Source: Ferrimonas lipolytica
GTDB taxonomy: Bacteria > Pseudomonadota > Gammaproteobacteria > Enterobacterales > Shewanellaceae
DNA: 64,000 nucleotides
NCBI RefSeq assembly: GCF_012295575.1
Contig: NZ_CP051180.1
Span: forward strand, 310,001-374,000
Direction: 5' to 3'
Shown: piece by piece, positions 43,538 to 52,680 of the stretch
How positions within the stretch are numbered: position 1 is the first letter of the stretch
How the letters are laid out: each line of letters begins with the position of its first letter
The notes under the pieces: model-generated
Told to the model about the DNA's origin: nothing
The model's database searches: none
Seen by the model: the letters and a program-made list of their open reading frames with translations, nothing else
Translations under genes and position numbers: made by a program

Positions 43538-44653
43538 ATGGATATTCAACCACTATTGCAAACCATGCTCGACCGCAAGGCCTCGGATCTGTTTATTACC
43601 GTAGGCTTTCCTGCCAGTGCCAAGATCGATGGTGAGATGGTTAAGCTCGACAATGAAAAGTTATCGCTGGAGCAAGTGATAGCCATGGTCGAAAGCTTGA
43701 TGAACGACGACGTTAAAGCCCATTTTCATCAGCACCGTGAGGCCAACTTTGGTTACTCCGGTGTTAATGAGGAAGCGCGTTTCCGAGTGTCGGCGTTCTG
43801 GCAGCGTGACAACCCAGGCATGGTGCTGCGTTCGATTCAGACCCGCATTCCCTCAATGGAAGAGCTATATCTGCCCGAGGTAATGAAAGAGGTTTGTATG
43901 TCCAAGCGTGGTCTGGTGATTATGGTTGGCGCTACCGGCACCGGTAAATCAACCTCGCTGGCGGCGATGGTTGGCCATCGCAACCGCAACCAACGTGGTC
44001 ACATCCTTACCATTGAGGATCCGATTGAATTTGTTCATACCCATGAACAAAGTATCGTCACTCAGCGCGAGGTTGGGCTAGATACTGAAACCTTTGAAGC
44101 GGCACTGCAAAGCTCATTGCGACAGGCGCCTGACGTTATCTTAATTGGTGAAATTCGCAGCCAAGAGACGATGGAGTTCGCCTTAGCCTTTGCGGAAACA
44201 GGCCACCTCTGTATGGCAACCTTGCATGCTAACAACGCCAACCAAGCACTCGATCGCATCAATCACCTTGTGCCGAAAGAGAAGCATCAGCAGCTATTAT
44301 TTGACCTGTCATTGAATCTGAAAGCAGTAATGGCGCAGCAGTTGGTGCCAAAGCGGGATGGCAGTGGTCGTCGTGTTGCCATTGAGGTACTGCTTAATAC
44401 ACCGCGAGTATCGGACATTATTGCCAAGGGCGACCTGCATCTATTGAAAGAGACCATGACCAATAGCCGTGAGCAGGGGATGCAAACCTTCGATCAGGCC
44501 TTGTTTGATCTCTATGACAGCGATCAGATCAGCTATGCTGACGCCTTGCACTACGCGGACTCTCCCAACGATCTGCGCTTGATGATTAAGTTGAAGCAAT
44601 CCGGTAATACCGGCTCAGGCTATCTCGAGGGTGTTACCGTCGATCTCGATTAA
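43538..44653 (+). CDS. pilU: PilU, PilT-dependent retraction ATPase
   Basis: 371 residues, a PilT paralogue: Walker A GATGTGKSTSLAAMVGHRNR, Walker B APDVILIGEIRS, His box ETGHLCMATLHANNA, and the longer PilU C-terminus ending in acidic residues. It assists PilT in pilus retraction. 8 bp after pilT, followed by a terminator. Confidence 0.96.
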   Translation: MDIQPLLQTMLDRKASDLFITVGFPASAKIDGEMVKLDNEKLSLEQVIAMVESLMNDDVKAHFHQHREANFGYSGVNEEARFRVSAFWQRDNPGMVLRSIQTRIPSMEELYLPEVMKEVCMSKRGLVIMVGATGTGKSTSLAAMVGHRNRNQRGHILTIEDPIEFVHTHEQSIVTQREVGLDTETFEAALQSSLRQAPDVILIGEIRSQETMEFALAFAETGHLCMATLHANNANQALDRINHLVPKEKHQQLLFDLSLNLKAVMAQQLVPKRDGSGRRVAIEVLLNTPRVSDIIAKGDLHLLKETMTNSREQGMQTFDQALFDLYDSDQISYADALHYADSPNDLRLMIKLKQSGNTGSGYLEGVTVDLD

Positions 44654-44681
44654 CGCATATGGACGTTATATCTATTTGTCT

Positions 44682-44712
44682 CGACGCCACCTAAATAGGT
44701 GGCGTTTGTTTG
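44682..44712 (+). terminator. Terminator of pilTU
   Basis: ACGCCACCT-AAAT-AGGTGGCGT followed by TTGTTTG, 28 bp after the pilU stop. Confidence 0.85.
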
Positions 44713-44736
44713 TGTGAGGCACGCTTCAATGCTGAT

Positions 44737-44787
<51 letters not shown>

Positions 44788-44898
44788 TACAAAGGCATTT
44801 TGCTGTGCTAATCAGGGGCAGCAAACTAGATAATTAATCAATGAATGGCAAATGAGTTAATTATCAATCTGACAACGTCGACTCACGTTCATATAATT

Positions 44899-44917
44899 AG
44901 TTAATCATTGATTAACT
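44899..44917. promoter_or_regulatory. Probable TetR-family operator
   Basis: Perfect 19-bp palindrome AGTTAATCA-T-TGATTAACT ending 13 bp before the TetR ATG. A related half-site (GAGTTAATTATCAA) lies about 45 bp upstream. Position and symmetry fit autorepression of the TetR-MFP-RND operon. Confidence 0.65.
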
Positions 44918-44930
44918 TCGTAGGCTTGCT

Positions 44931-45575
44931 ATGACTTCTTCTCGTCCAGTTGGACGCCCTAAAGTGCAACCTGATGCTGATAACTCAGTACGTAATTTAC
45001 TTATCTCGGTTGCATTAGAGCTGTTTGCCAGTCGCACCTACTCGCAAGTGTCAACGCGCGAGATTGCGGAAAAGGCCGGTAGCAATATCGGTATGATCCG
45101 TTACTACTTTGGCAATAAGGCGGGGTTGTTTGAGGCTTGTATTGCTGAATTTTACCGGCCGATAGTGGCGGTATTGCAGCAGATGGAACAAGAGGAAAGC
45201 ACCGACATTGAAAAGATGATCCTGTGTTATTACGAGTTGTTGGCCGAACACCCAAACTGGCCAAGAATGTTAATTACATCAATGCAGCTCGATAGCGGTA
45301 CGGAACAGCGTGCTGCGTTAGAGCGTGTAATTCGCAAGCTCAGAGAGTTGATTGTTAAGGTTGTTTCCCGCGAAGGCGCGTTACAACCAGAGTGTAATCC
45401 ACGTTTTGCCTCAACCAGTATTTTGTCGATTATTCTGTTCCCATTTTTGATGCCTGATGCCCTGCGTAAACAGAATGGTTTACTCCTTGACTCAGAGACG
45501 CTCTCGCAACTAGCAGCGCACAATGCCCAAGTATTACGTCACGGCCTTTTGGCGGGGAATCGCAATGAAAGATAG
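44931..45575 (+). CDS. TetR/AcrR family transcriptional regulator
   Basis: 214 residues: basic N-terminus with RPVGRPKV, TetR HTH (YSQVSTREIAEKAGSNIGMI then YYFGNKAGLFEA, ~residues 38-70), and a helical ligand domain. It heads an operon with an efflux adaptor and an RND pump and has a palindromic operator just upstream. It is therefore probably the local repressor, relieved by a pump substrate. Confidence 0.92.
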   Translation: MTSSRPVGRPKVQPDADNSVRNLLISVALELFASRTYSQVSTREIAEKAGSNIGMIRYYFGNKAGLFEACIAEFYRPIVAVLQQMEQEESTDIEKMILCYYELLAEHPNWPRMLITSMQLDSGTEQRAALERVIRKLRELIVKVVSREGALQPECNPRFASTSILSIILFPFLMPDALRKQNGLLLDSETLSQLAAHNAQVLRHGLLAGNRNER

Positions 45576-46875
45576 CAAGTTATGGATAGCTGCAGGTGTT
45601 GCTGCTGGGGTTGGACTGTTATTGCTCGCCAAGGTACTTAAACCTGGTGTTGATGTCGATCCTGGCTTTAATCGTGCTCGCTTGGTCGATGTGGTTCAGG
45701 TACAGCAACAACCGTTGGCTCCTGAAGCTCAGGGCTTTGGGCGGGTAAGTGCTAAGGTTAACTGGCAGGCGCTGTCTGAGGTTGGCGGTGAAGTTATCTA
45801 TCGCCATCCAGATCTTTATGCTGGCCGTTTGTTGCTTAAAGGCACCGAGCTGTTGCGAATTGACCCCCTTGAGTATCAGCTTAAATTGGCCCAAGCGCAG
45901 GCAGACAGAAGCTCGGCTCAGGCTCAACTTACCCGAGTAGATCAAAGTCAAAGCAACCTCAAGTCGTCACTTGAGTTGGAACAAAGTCGACTCAAACTGG
46001 TTCAAGCCGAGACCAAGCGTAAGCAGCAGTTGTTCCAGCAAAATCTTATCTCTGATTCAGAGCTTGATACCCAGCAAACGTCACTGCTAGCACAGCGCAA
46101 CGTAGTGCAGGATCTGCAAAACCAGTTGGCGCTCGTGCCGGATGATCGTTTAGTCGCAGTAGCACAGCTAAAAGTAGCCTCTGCAGCGGTTAACGATGCA
46201 GAGCGCCGCTTGGCCAAAACCGTCTTTACCCTGCCGTTTGATGGTCGTATTGGCGACGTGAATATTGAGCAAGCACAGGTAGTGAGTGCCGGACAGGTAC
46301 TGTTTGAAGCTCAGGGCATGGACATAATGGAAGTGGAAGCTCAGGTAGCTATGCATGAGTTTCGCACCCTCGCCGCGGGCTTTACTGCTGCGCCAGTACC
46401 GGGCAAGTTTCAGGTAAGCGACCTCAATCTTGCGGCTTCGATTGAGGTGGAGTCTGGCCAGTGGAGCAGCCGCTGGGACGCAACTGTAACTGGCATTCGC
46501 CAAAATATTGATCCCAACCAAGCGACCGTTGGCGTGGTGTTAGAGATAGCGCAAGATTGGTCGCAACTGGATCTGACCGAGCGGCCGCCACTAAGCCAAG
46601 ATCTGTTTGTGCGCACCACCATTGTGGGAGCACCGCAAACGGTACTGACGGTACCGGCTAGAGCTCTGCGTCAAAGCAGCCTATATCTGTTGAAGCAGGG
46701 TAAACTGGCTATTACGCCAGTGGAAATCCTGTTCCGTAGTGGCGACGTAGTAGCGGTAGTGGGAAGTAATGAAGGCGCGTTAACTGCCGGCGATACAGTG
46801 GTAATGAACGACTTAATTCCAGCGATTGACGGCATGGCTCTGCGGACGACAACTGCACAGGAGTCGCAACCATGA
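45565..46875 (+). CDS. RND efflux periplasmic adaptor (membrane fusion protein)
   Basis: Start ATG 45565 (MKDSKLWIAAGVAAG) with GGGGA seven bases upstream, overlapping the TetR stop by 11 bp. 436 residues: N-terminal membrane anchor, barrel-sandwich halves around a coiled-coil hairpin (LTRVDQSQSNLKSSLELEQS region), then beta-barrel and membrane-proximal domains (FDGRIGDVNIEQAQVVSAGQ). It links the RND pump to an outer-membrane channel. The stop overlaps the pump start by 4 bp. No TolC-type gene is in the cluster. Confidence 0.93.
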   Translation: MKDSKLWIAAGVAAGVGLLLLAKVLKPGVDVDPGFNRARLVDVVQVQQQPLAPEAQGFGRVSAKVNWQALSEVGGEVIYRHPDLYAGRLLLKGTELLRIDPLEYQLKLAQAQADRSSAQAQLTRVDQSQSNLKSSLELEQSRLKLVQAETKRKQQLFQQNLISDSELDTQQTSLLAQRNVVQDLQNQLALVPDDRLVAVAQLKVASAAVNDAERRLAKTVFTLPFDGRIGDVNIEQAQVVSAGQVLFEAQGMDIMEVEAQVAMHEFRTLAAGFTAAPVPGKFQVSDLNLAASIEVESGQWSSRWDATVTGIRQNIDPNQATVGVVLEIAQDWSQLDLTERPPLSQDLFVRTTIVGAPQTVLTVPARALRQSSLYLLKQGKLAITPVEILFRSGDVVAVVGSNEGALTAGDTVVMNDLIPAIDGMALRTTTAQESQP

Positions 46876-49800
46876 TCCGCTATTTTGTCAAACACCCAAC
46901 CGCAGCCAATCTGGTGATGGCGGCTTTTATCCTGTTGGGTATCTTGAACATCAACAATATCGAACGAGAAACCTTTCCAGAGTTCTCGCTCAATTACATC
47001 TCCGCCACAGTGGTCTATCCGGGTGCCTCACCACTGGAGGCCGAGCAAAGCCTGTGCCTGCGGATGGAAGATGCGGTTGATAGTCTCTCTGGCATTGCAG
47101 AGGTCCGCTGTGAAGCCAGTGAAGGCTTAGCAACCTTGATAGTTAAGCTTGATGACGCTACCGATGTATCGCGAATGCTGGTGGATGTGCAAACCGAGAT
47201 CAACGCCATCAACGATTTCCCTGTGGAGATCGAAGCCCCAATTGTACAACAGCTGGAAATGAATGAAGCGGTGCTCGACATCGCTGTCAGTGCTGACACC
47301 GATTGGCCGGATCTTAAGGCCTATGCTGAAGACCTAAAGCGGCGGATGAAGCTAGACGCTGGCGTATCGTTGGTTGAAGTATCGGGATTTTCTGATCATG
47401 AGCTGCGGGTTGAAGTGCGAGAGGTCGCACTGCGACGGATGGGACTAAGTATCAATGCCGTGGCTGAGGCGTTGGCGGCGCAGAACTTGATGCTACCGTC
47501 GGGTAATATCGAGATGGCTGACCGTAACCTCCTTATTCGTTTTGATGAGCGCCGGGTTACCGCTGCAACCTTGGGGGAGCTGGTGATCAGCTCCTCTGCT
47601 GAGGGCGGCGTGGTGCGTTTGCGTGATGTTGCCACCATTACCGACCGCTTCGAACAAGATGAAGCTAAGGTGTTGTTCAACGATCAAAACTCAGCCATCG
47701 TTAAGATCAGTAAAAGTAAAACCGACGATGCTCTTGAAGTGAAAGCACGGGTAATGGCTTTCCTTGAGCAAGAGCGGTTACGTGCTCCTGATGGGATAAC
47801 GATTACCGCCTCCAATGACACCACCTCATTACTGTGGGATCGCCTCACTATGATGGTGCGTAATGGCGGTCAAGGCATAGTGCTGGTGTTTGCGGTGATG
47901 TGGTTGTTCTTCTCATTGCGTTACTCATTCTGGGTGGCATTGGGATTACCGGTATCGTTCCTTGGCGGCCTGTACGCCATGTTCCTACTGGGGATCTCTA
48001 TAAATATTATGAGCCTAGTGGCGTTGCTGATGGCCATTGGTATTCTCATGGACGACGCCATCGTTATTGCTGAATCGATAGGAGCCCAAATTGATAATGG
48101 GGAGGATCTCGATGGGGCGGTGATCCACGGCGTATCGCGGGTGATGCCCGGGGTGATTTCAAGCTTCTTAACCACTGTGTGTGTATTTGGTTCGCTGATG
48201 TTCCTTGATGGCCAGATGGGGGCGGTGTTGTCGACGGTACCCAAGGTGCTGTTATTGGTGTTGGCTATTTCACTTATCGAAGCCTTCTTGGTATTGCCGG
48301 CTCATCTGGCGCATTCGCTTCACAGCGCTCGTAAGCGTGGGGTTGATGCTGGCAAGGTCTCGCGCTTTAAGGCGGGGTTTCAGCGTCGGTTTGAGTTTTT
48401 CCGTAGTCGCATTCTAAAACGTTGGGTGCGCACTGCAGTTAATTACCGCTACATCACTTTGGGCTTAACCATGACACTGCTGCTCGGCTCGCTTGGTTTG
48501 GTGAGCGGCGGCGCGGTTAAGTTTATCCCTTTCCCAGAACTGGATGGCGATATTGTTGAAGCGCGGGTTATTCTGCCGCCGGGCTCGACCTTGGCACAAA
48601 CTGAGACAGTCGTTGCCCAGATTAGTGCGGCGGCGAAGCGAGTGACCGCCAATTTCAGTGAACTCAATGAAGGCGATGAGCCGCTACTGGAGAACATAAC
48701 TGAGCACTTCAATTCCAATCAAGACGCTGGTGAAGTTGGCCCACACGTTGCGACAGTGCGGTTAGATCTGCGCTCTGCCGAGATTCGAGCGACCCAAATG
48801 GATGATGTTGTTGCCGCTTGGCGCGAACAAACCGGCGCAGTGACCGAAGCGGTGGCACTGTCGTTCAGCCAACCAACCATGGGGCCTGCCGGCCGTGATA
48901 TTGAGGTGCGGCTCAAAGGCGATGATCTTGACCAGATCAAGCTGGCCTCGGTAGCGATGCAAAACTACCTAACGCAATTCTCTGGAGTTACCGATCTGCT
49001 CGATGACATGCGTCCGGGCAAAGAGGAGGTGTTAGTAACACTGTTACCAGGGGCTGAGTCCTATGGTATCAATGGCCAGATGATCGCGTCGCAGCTGCGT
49101 GCCGCTTACTTTGGCCAAACCGCTGATGAGATCCAAGTGGGCCCTGAAAACCTGCAGATCAACGTGTTGTTAGATAAAGCCGATGCGGCCCAGATGCGTA
49201 CCTTAGAGCGTTTTCCTATTGTGCTGGCGAGCGGCGACCAAGTGCCTCTGTCCAGTGTTGCTCGCCTTAACTTTCAGCGTGGTTTTGTCCGTATCCAGCG
49301 GGTTGATGGCCTGCGTACCGTAACAGTTACCGGTAATGTTGATAATCGCTATGCTAATGCCACTGAGGTAGTTAATCAGCTTAAAGCTGAGTTTGCCCCA
49401 CAGCTGCTGCGGGACTTTCCGTCGGTGCGCTTAGATTTTGAAGGGCAAACCAAGGAGACCGCCGATACGGGTAGCTCGATGGGACAGGGGTTCCTGATTG
49501 GGATCTTTGGGGTGTTTGCCATTTTGAGCTTACAATTTCGCAGCTACAGCCAGCCATTTGTTGTCATGCTAGCGATTCCATTTGCCTTAATTGGCGTAAT
49601 TTGGGGCCATCTGCTTTTGGGTTACTCGCTGTCGATGCCATCAATCATGGGCTTTGTGTCATTGGCGGGTATTGTGGTCAATAACTCGATTCTATTGATG
49701 CAGTATATCCGCGAGCACATAACCAATGGGCAAGCGGTAATCGATGCGGTTGTTGCTGCTAGTGGCGAGCGCTTCCGAGCGGTAATGATCACCTCGATGA

Positions 49801-49985
49801 CCACCGCAGCAGGGATGTTACCGCTGTTAACCGAGACCAGTTTACAGGCTCAGGTAGTGCAACCGCTGGTGGTATCGATTGTGTTCGGCCTGTTCTCGTC
49901 AACATTATTGGTGGTGCTAGTACTGCCTTGTGCCTACACCGTTTTGGATGATCTTGGCTGGGTCAGTCATGATCAACATCACTAA
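46872..49985 (+). CDS. RND family efflux transporter permease
   Basis: 1037 residues, full AcrB/MexF-class topology: TM1 near residue 12 with N-terminus RYFVKHPTAANLVMAAFILL, a large periplasmic loop, TM2-6, a repeat half, and TM7-12. The proton-relay Asp pair is present in TM4 (MAIGILMDDAIVIAESI). Substrate-binding loops resemble the heavier-divergent HAE-1 branch, so drugs or lipophiles are likely substrates but specificity is unknown. Last gene of the TetR-MFP-RND operon. Confidence 0.95.
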   Translation: MIRYFVKHPTAANLVMAAFILLGILNINNIERETFPEFSLNYISATVVYPGASPLEAEQSLCLRMEDAVDSLSGIAEVRCEASEGLATLIVKLDDATDVSRMLVDVQTEINAINDFPVEIEAPIVQQLEMNEAVLDIAVSADTDWPDLKAYAEDLKRRMKLDAGVSLVEVSGFSDHELRVEVREVALRRMGLSINAVAEALAAQNLMLPSGNIEMADRNLLIRFDERRVTAATLGELVISSSAEGGVVRLRDVATITDRFEQDEAKVLFNDQNSAIVKISKSKTDDALEVKARVMAFLEQERLRAPDGITITASNDTTSLLWDRLTMMVRNGGQGIVLVFAVMWLFFSLRYSFWVALGLPVSFLGGLYAMFLLGISINIMSLVALLMAIGILMDDAIVIAESIGAQIDNGEDLDGAVIHGVSRVMPGVISSFLTTVCVFGSLMFLDGQMGAVLSTVPKVLLLVLAISLIEAFLVLPAHLAHSLHSARKRGVDAGKVSRFKAGFQRRFEFFRSRILKRWVRTAVNYRYITLGLTMTLLLGSLGLVSGGAVKFIPFPELDGDIVEARVILPPGSTLAQTETVVAQISAAAKRVTANFSELNEGDEPLLENITEHFNSNQDAGEVGPHVATVRLDLRSAEIRATQMDDVVAAWREQTGAVTEAVALSFSQPTMGPAGRDIEVRLKGDDLDQIKLASVAMQNYLTQFSGVTDLLDDMRPGKEEVLVTLLPGAESYGINGQMIASQLRAAYFGQTADEIQVGPENLQINVLLDKADAAQMRTLERFPIVLASGDQVPLSSVARLNFQRGFVRIQRVDGLRTVTVTGNVDNRYANATEVVNQLKAEFAPQLLRDFPSVRLDFEGQTKETADTGSSMGQGFLIGIFGVFAILSLQFRSYSQPFVVMLAIPFALIGVIWGHLLLGYSLSMPSIMGFVSLAGIVVNNSILLMQYIREHITNGQAVIDAVVAASGERFRAVMITSMTTAAGMLPLLTETSLQAQVVQPLVVSIVFGLFSSTLLVVLVLPCAYTVLDDLGWVSHDQHH

Positions 49986-50365
49986 CTAAGACGGATTCGC
50001 TACCGGAACTGTTACACCGATCAGTTCTGGTGGCGTCATTTTGCGAACCTTGCCTCGTTAAATTGAAGTTAAATCCAGTAACATTTACGTTGGCTTGAGC
50101 GCGCTACTGTAAGCCGTTGTTGCGGCGAGTTGCTGCTCAAGTCAGAAATAGTGCGTAAGTTACTGTGATATTTAATATAGGTGATCGTTGCAATTGTGAA
50201 GGTGTGGTGTTATTTACTTTGCCCAGACGTTGCCGTTGTGTTGCATCTACTGTCTTCCTTCGTCGTTAAATGTCAGGAGTTATGTCATTCAACTCCAAAT
50301 TCAGCTCTTATTAAGGTTGTAGCAGTAATCTACCGAAATCTTTTGAATTAAGGTCCGAGAACATT
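49986..50365. other. Intergenic region between RND pump and YiaW-like gene
   Basis: 380 bp with no gene. An imperfect stem (CCGGAACTG ... CAGTTCTGG, about 50001-50030) lacks a T-run, so it is not a convincing terminator. GGAGTT-N9-AACTCC at 50276-50296 is a possible operator for the following membrane-protein gene. Confidence 0.4.
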
Positions 50366-50683
50366 ATGAGCCTTGTATCAATGCCCTTTGTTGGCACTGG
50401 AGCGGACACAGCATTGCATGTGGTAGCAGGCACAATGCTGGTTATCCTGATCGCAGCGGTAGCGGTTGGGTTTTGGAAGCTGCACGAATTACCCGTGCAC
50501 AAAGCAAAGGAAACGGATCATCAACAGATAGCGCTTATATCTGTGCTCACATGGATTGGATTTGTTTGGCACTACGTATGGGTGCTGGCGGTAATTATCG
50601 CGTTTGTCGATGTAGGCTCTGCACTGCGTCGAATTAGAGACATTTGGCGTGAGCCATCCAAGCAGGAGAATGATCATGCTTGA
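50366..50683 (+). CDS. Small inner-membrane protein, YiaW/DUF3302-like
   Basis: 105 residues with two hydrophobic helices (VVAGTMLVILIAAVAVGFW and LTWIGFVWHYVWVLAVIIAF) separated by a polar loop containing KLHELPVHKAKE. The plan, and the Trp-rich second helix, resemble DUF3302 proteins such as YiaW, which pair with an HlyD-like protein (YiaV) in enterics. The next gene is exactly such a protein and overlaps it by 8 bp. Function unknown. Confidence 0.65.
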   Translation: MSLVSMPFVGTGADTALHVVAGTMLVILIAAVAVGFWKLHELPVHKAKETDHQQIALISVLTWIGFVWHYVWVLAVIIAFVDVGSALRRIRDIWREPSKQENDHA

Positions 50684-51899
50684 AGGATTAGCGGTATGGG
50701 CCGCGTTTATCTACCTATTGCGCATGGTTGGCGTGCCATGGACTAAACCCTTTCAGATTTTCGCCTACGTTGGTGGCGGCTGTTGGTTGGTTTTCGTTTG
50801 GATTGGTTTGCTGAACTACACCCCAATGGACTTGTCCGGTGGTTCTTACGTCCAGTCGCCACGCATTCAATTGCGCCCTGGTGACATTGCCATCAACGGT
50901 AAGATTGGTCAAATCTACGTCAAGCCAAACCAAACCGTTGAAAAGGGTCAGTTGATTTACGATCTTGAAACCAGTGAATACACCATTGGTGTTGAGCGTG
51001 CTAAAGCGGAACTGAACAATCAGAACGCCCAGCTGCAAACGGCGAAGGAAGATGTATCTATTGCTATCGCTTCTGCCGATTCTGCTCGCTATGAGATTGA
51101 TAACGTTGACGGTCAACTGGCCGCTGCACGTATCGAGTTGAAGCTGCAACAAAGCACCACTAAACGTTTTGAAAATCAAAACCGAGTGGCGATAAATACC
51201 ATCTCCGAAACCGAGATGGAGCAGCAACATAATCTTGAAGATAAAGCGGAAGCGAACGTTAATGCGTTGCAGGCTTCGTTGTTGCAGTCTCGAGCTGATG
51301 CGCAGAAAGCGACCTTGAATATTGCCCGTGCTGAAGCTGCGGTTGCTAAGGCTGAAGCTGAAGTAAGTACGGCGGAACAAGAGTTGGAAGAGGCTCGTCG
51401 TCAGCTTAATGAAACCAAGATCTTTGCGCCGACAGATGGTTACTTAACTAACTTTATTGCTCGCCCAGGTCAAATTGTTGCACGCATGCCACGTATGCAC
51501 ATGTACACCAATGAAAAGTACGTATTGATGCGGGTGAACCATCAGGCTATCCGCAACATTAAGGTCGGTCACGCGGCAGAGTTTTCAACTCCGGTTTACC
51601 CCGGCCACGTGTTTGCCGCGGAAGTCGAAGGTATTATCGAAGCCACTGGTGAATCGCAGCCAAGCATCTGGGGCGTGGATGAAAACGTTCGAGCTACTAC
51701 TGGTCAAAACGCAAGGAACAAACACCACTTGGTGCGTCTGCGCATTATCGAAACCGAGGGCTATGATATCCCGGTTGGTTCCGCTGGTTTAGCGTGGATC
51801 TCCGGTGACAAACCAATCTCATTCATGGCATTTTTGGATGTAATTCGCGGCATTATTTTGCGAATGAAAGCGCAGTTGTACTACGTCTACTCTATCTAG
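50676..51899 (+). CDS. HlyD-family membrane fusion protein (YiaV-like)
   Basis: Start ATG 50676 behind AGGAG (earlier in-frame GTG/ATG lie within the SD region). 407 residues: two N-terminal membrane helices (WAAFIYLLRMVGVPW and VGGGCWLVFVWIGLL), a biotinyl-like lobe (KIGQIYVKPNQTVEKGQLIY), and a long coiled-coil hairpin (~residues 110-245). The second lobe (IFAPTDGYLTNFIARPGQIV) and a C-terminal beta domain follow. No ABC, MFS or RND partner is adjacent; the only companion is the small membrane protein upstream. May be part of an EmrA-like or envelope-maintenance system. Confidence 0.85.
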   Translation: MLEGLAVWAAFIYLLRMVGVPWTKPFQIFAYVGGGCWLVFVWIGLLNYTPMDLSGGSYVQSPRIQLRPGDIAINGKIGQIYVKPNQTVEKGQLIYDLETSEYTIGVERAKAELNNQNAQLQTAKEDVSIAIASADSARYEIDNVDGQLAAARIELKLQQSTTKRFENQNRVAINTISETEMEQQHNLEDKAEANVNALQASLLQSRADAQKATLNIARAEAAVAKAEAEVSTAEQELEEARRQLNETKIFAPTDGYLTNFIARPGQIVARMPRMHMYTNEKYVLMRVNHQAIRNIKVGHAAEFSTPVYPGHVFAAEVEGIIEATGESQPSIWGVDENVRATTGQNARNKHHLVRLRIIETEGYDIPVGSAGLAWISGDKPISFMAFLDVIRGIILRMKAQLYYVYSI

Positions 51900-51922
51900 A
51901 TTCAGCACAACAACGTAAATAG

Positions 51923-51955
51923 AAAGGGGGGAGCTAATATGGCTCCCCCTTTTTT
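51923..51955 (+). terminator. Terminator after HlyD-family gene
   Basis: GGGGGAGC-TAATAT-GGCTCCCCC followed by TTTTTT. The last T (51955) directly abuts the first base of repeat copy C. Confidence 0.93.
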
Positions 51956-52233
51956 GGCTGTGTCACAGTTAAGTGTTGAGGTTTATATCAAGCCTTCGGC
52001 TCAACCGATTGCAGTACTCTTGAGGGGGTATGTCGCGGTGGCGACGGCATACTCTTGTATGCATTAGGGGTGAGCGTCCCCCCTTTGCCTTAGGTCACAG
52101 TCCAAAACGCTTCGCTGGACTGCTCCAATGCGGCAGAAGGTCAACGACGGTAGTGCTTTGCGCTTGTATCAGCACTTGCCAAATCGGTGCTTTATCAGTA
52201 TTCGAAAGAACAACACTTAGTTGGTACACAGCC
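51956..52233 (+). mobile_element. Dispersed MITE-like repeat, copy C
   Basis: 278 bp with terminal inverted repeats: left GGCTGTGTCACAGTTAAGTG, right end reverse complement GGCTGTGTACCAACTAAGTG. Directly flanked by CTTTTTT on both sides, a possible 7-bp target duplication. Closely similar to copy B in both termini and interior. No transposase. Begins exactly at the end of a terminator T-run. Confidence 0.87.
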
Positions 52234-52680
52234 CTTTTTTGTATTGCCTGACCCATCCCGAAATAGGTTTACACATTGGAGACCTACTATGGAAAAGCGA
52301 CAACACAAGCAGCTTCGCTGAACGTAGCGGAATAACCCAATGACCGTTTAAATTATCTGTGGTTGAAGCGCTAGAACGGGGCGAAATGACCTAGAGGCAG
52401 GTATAAAAGCGGTTCGGTATTCAAAGCTTTGGCTCCGCCTTTTATCTACATGAGTCTTCCAAAGGTGCTTATTTTTATGATCCCACCAATGACGGTTGTT
52501 AATGCCAATCTGGCGGCTATTCTGCCTCCTATCTCTCTGGTTATCGCATGATCTAACCGAGCTATAGCCACCCAAATTTCGCCTGAATCACACTTTATAG
52601 AATCAGCTTCATTAATGCTGAACGAATGCTGAATCTAACGGACATACCTGTATACGAGATAATAAAAGAAGTACTCGAAT
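52234..52680. other. Intergenic region with possible insertion-sequence remnant
   Basis: 447 bp with no intact gene. At about 52246-52324, TGACCCATCCCGAAATAGG is followed by an ATG-initiated 10-codon frame (MEKRQHKQLR, then stop) after a GGAG site. This looks like the left end and first codons of an insertion-sequence transposase that has been lost. The rest shows scattered short open stretches without recognisable products. Confidence 0.35.

Noticed and set aside
50001-50030. Stem after the RND pump as a terminator
   Set aside because: The hairpin lacks a following T-run on either strand.
52348-52575. 75-codon frame upstream of the NapH-like gene
   Set aside because: No ribosome site, basic low-information composition and no match to a known family.
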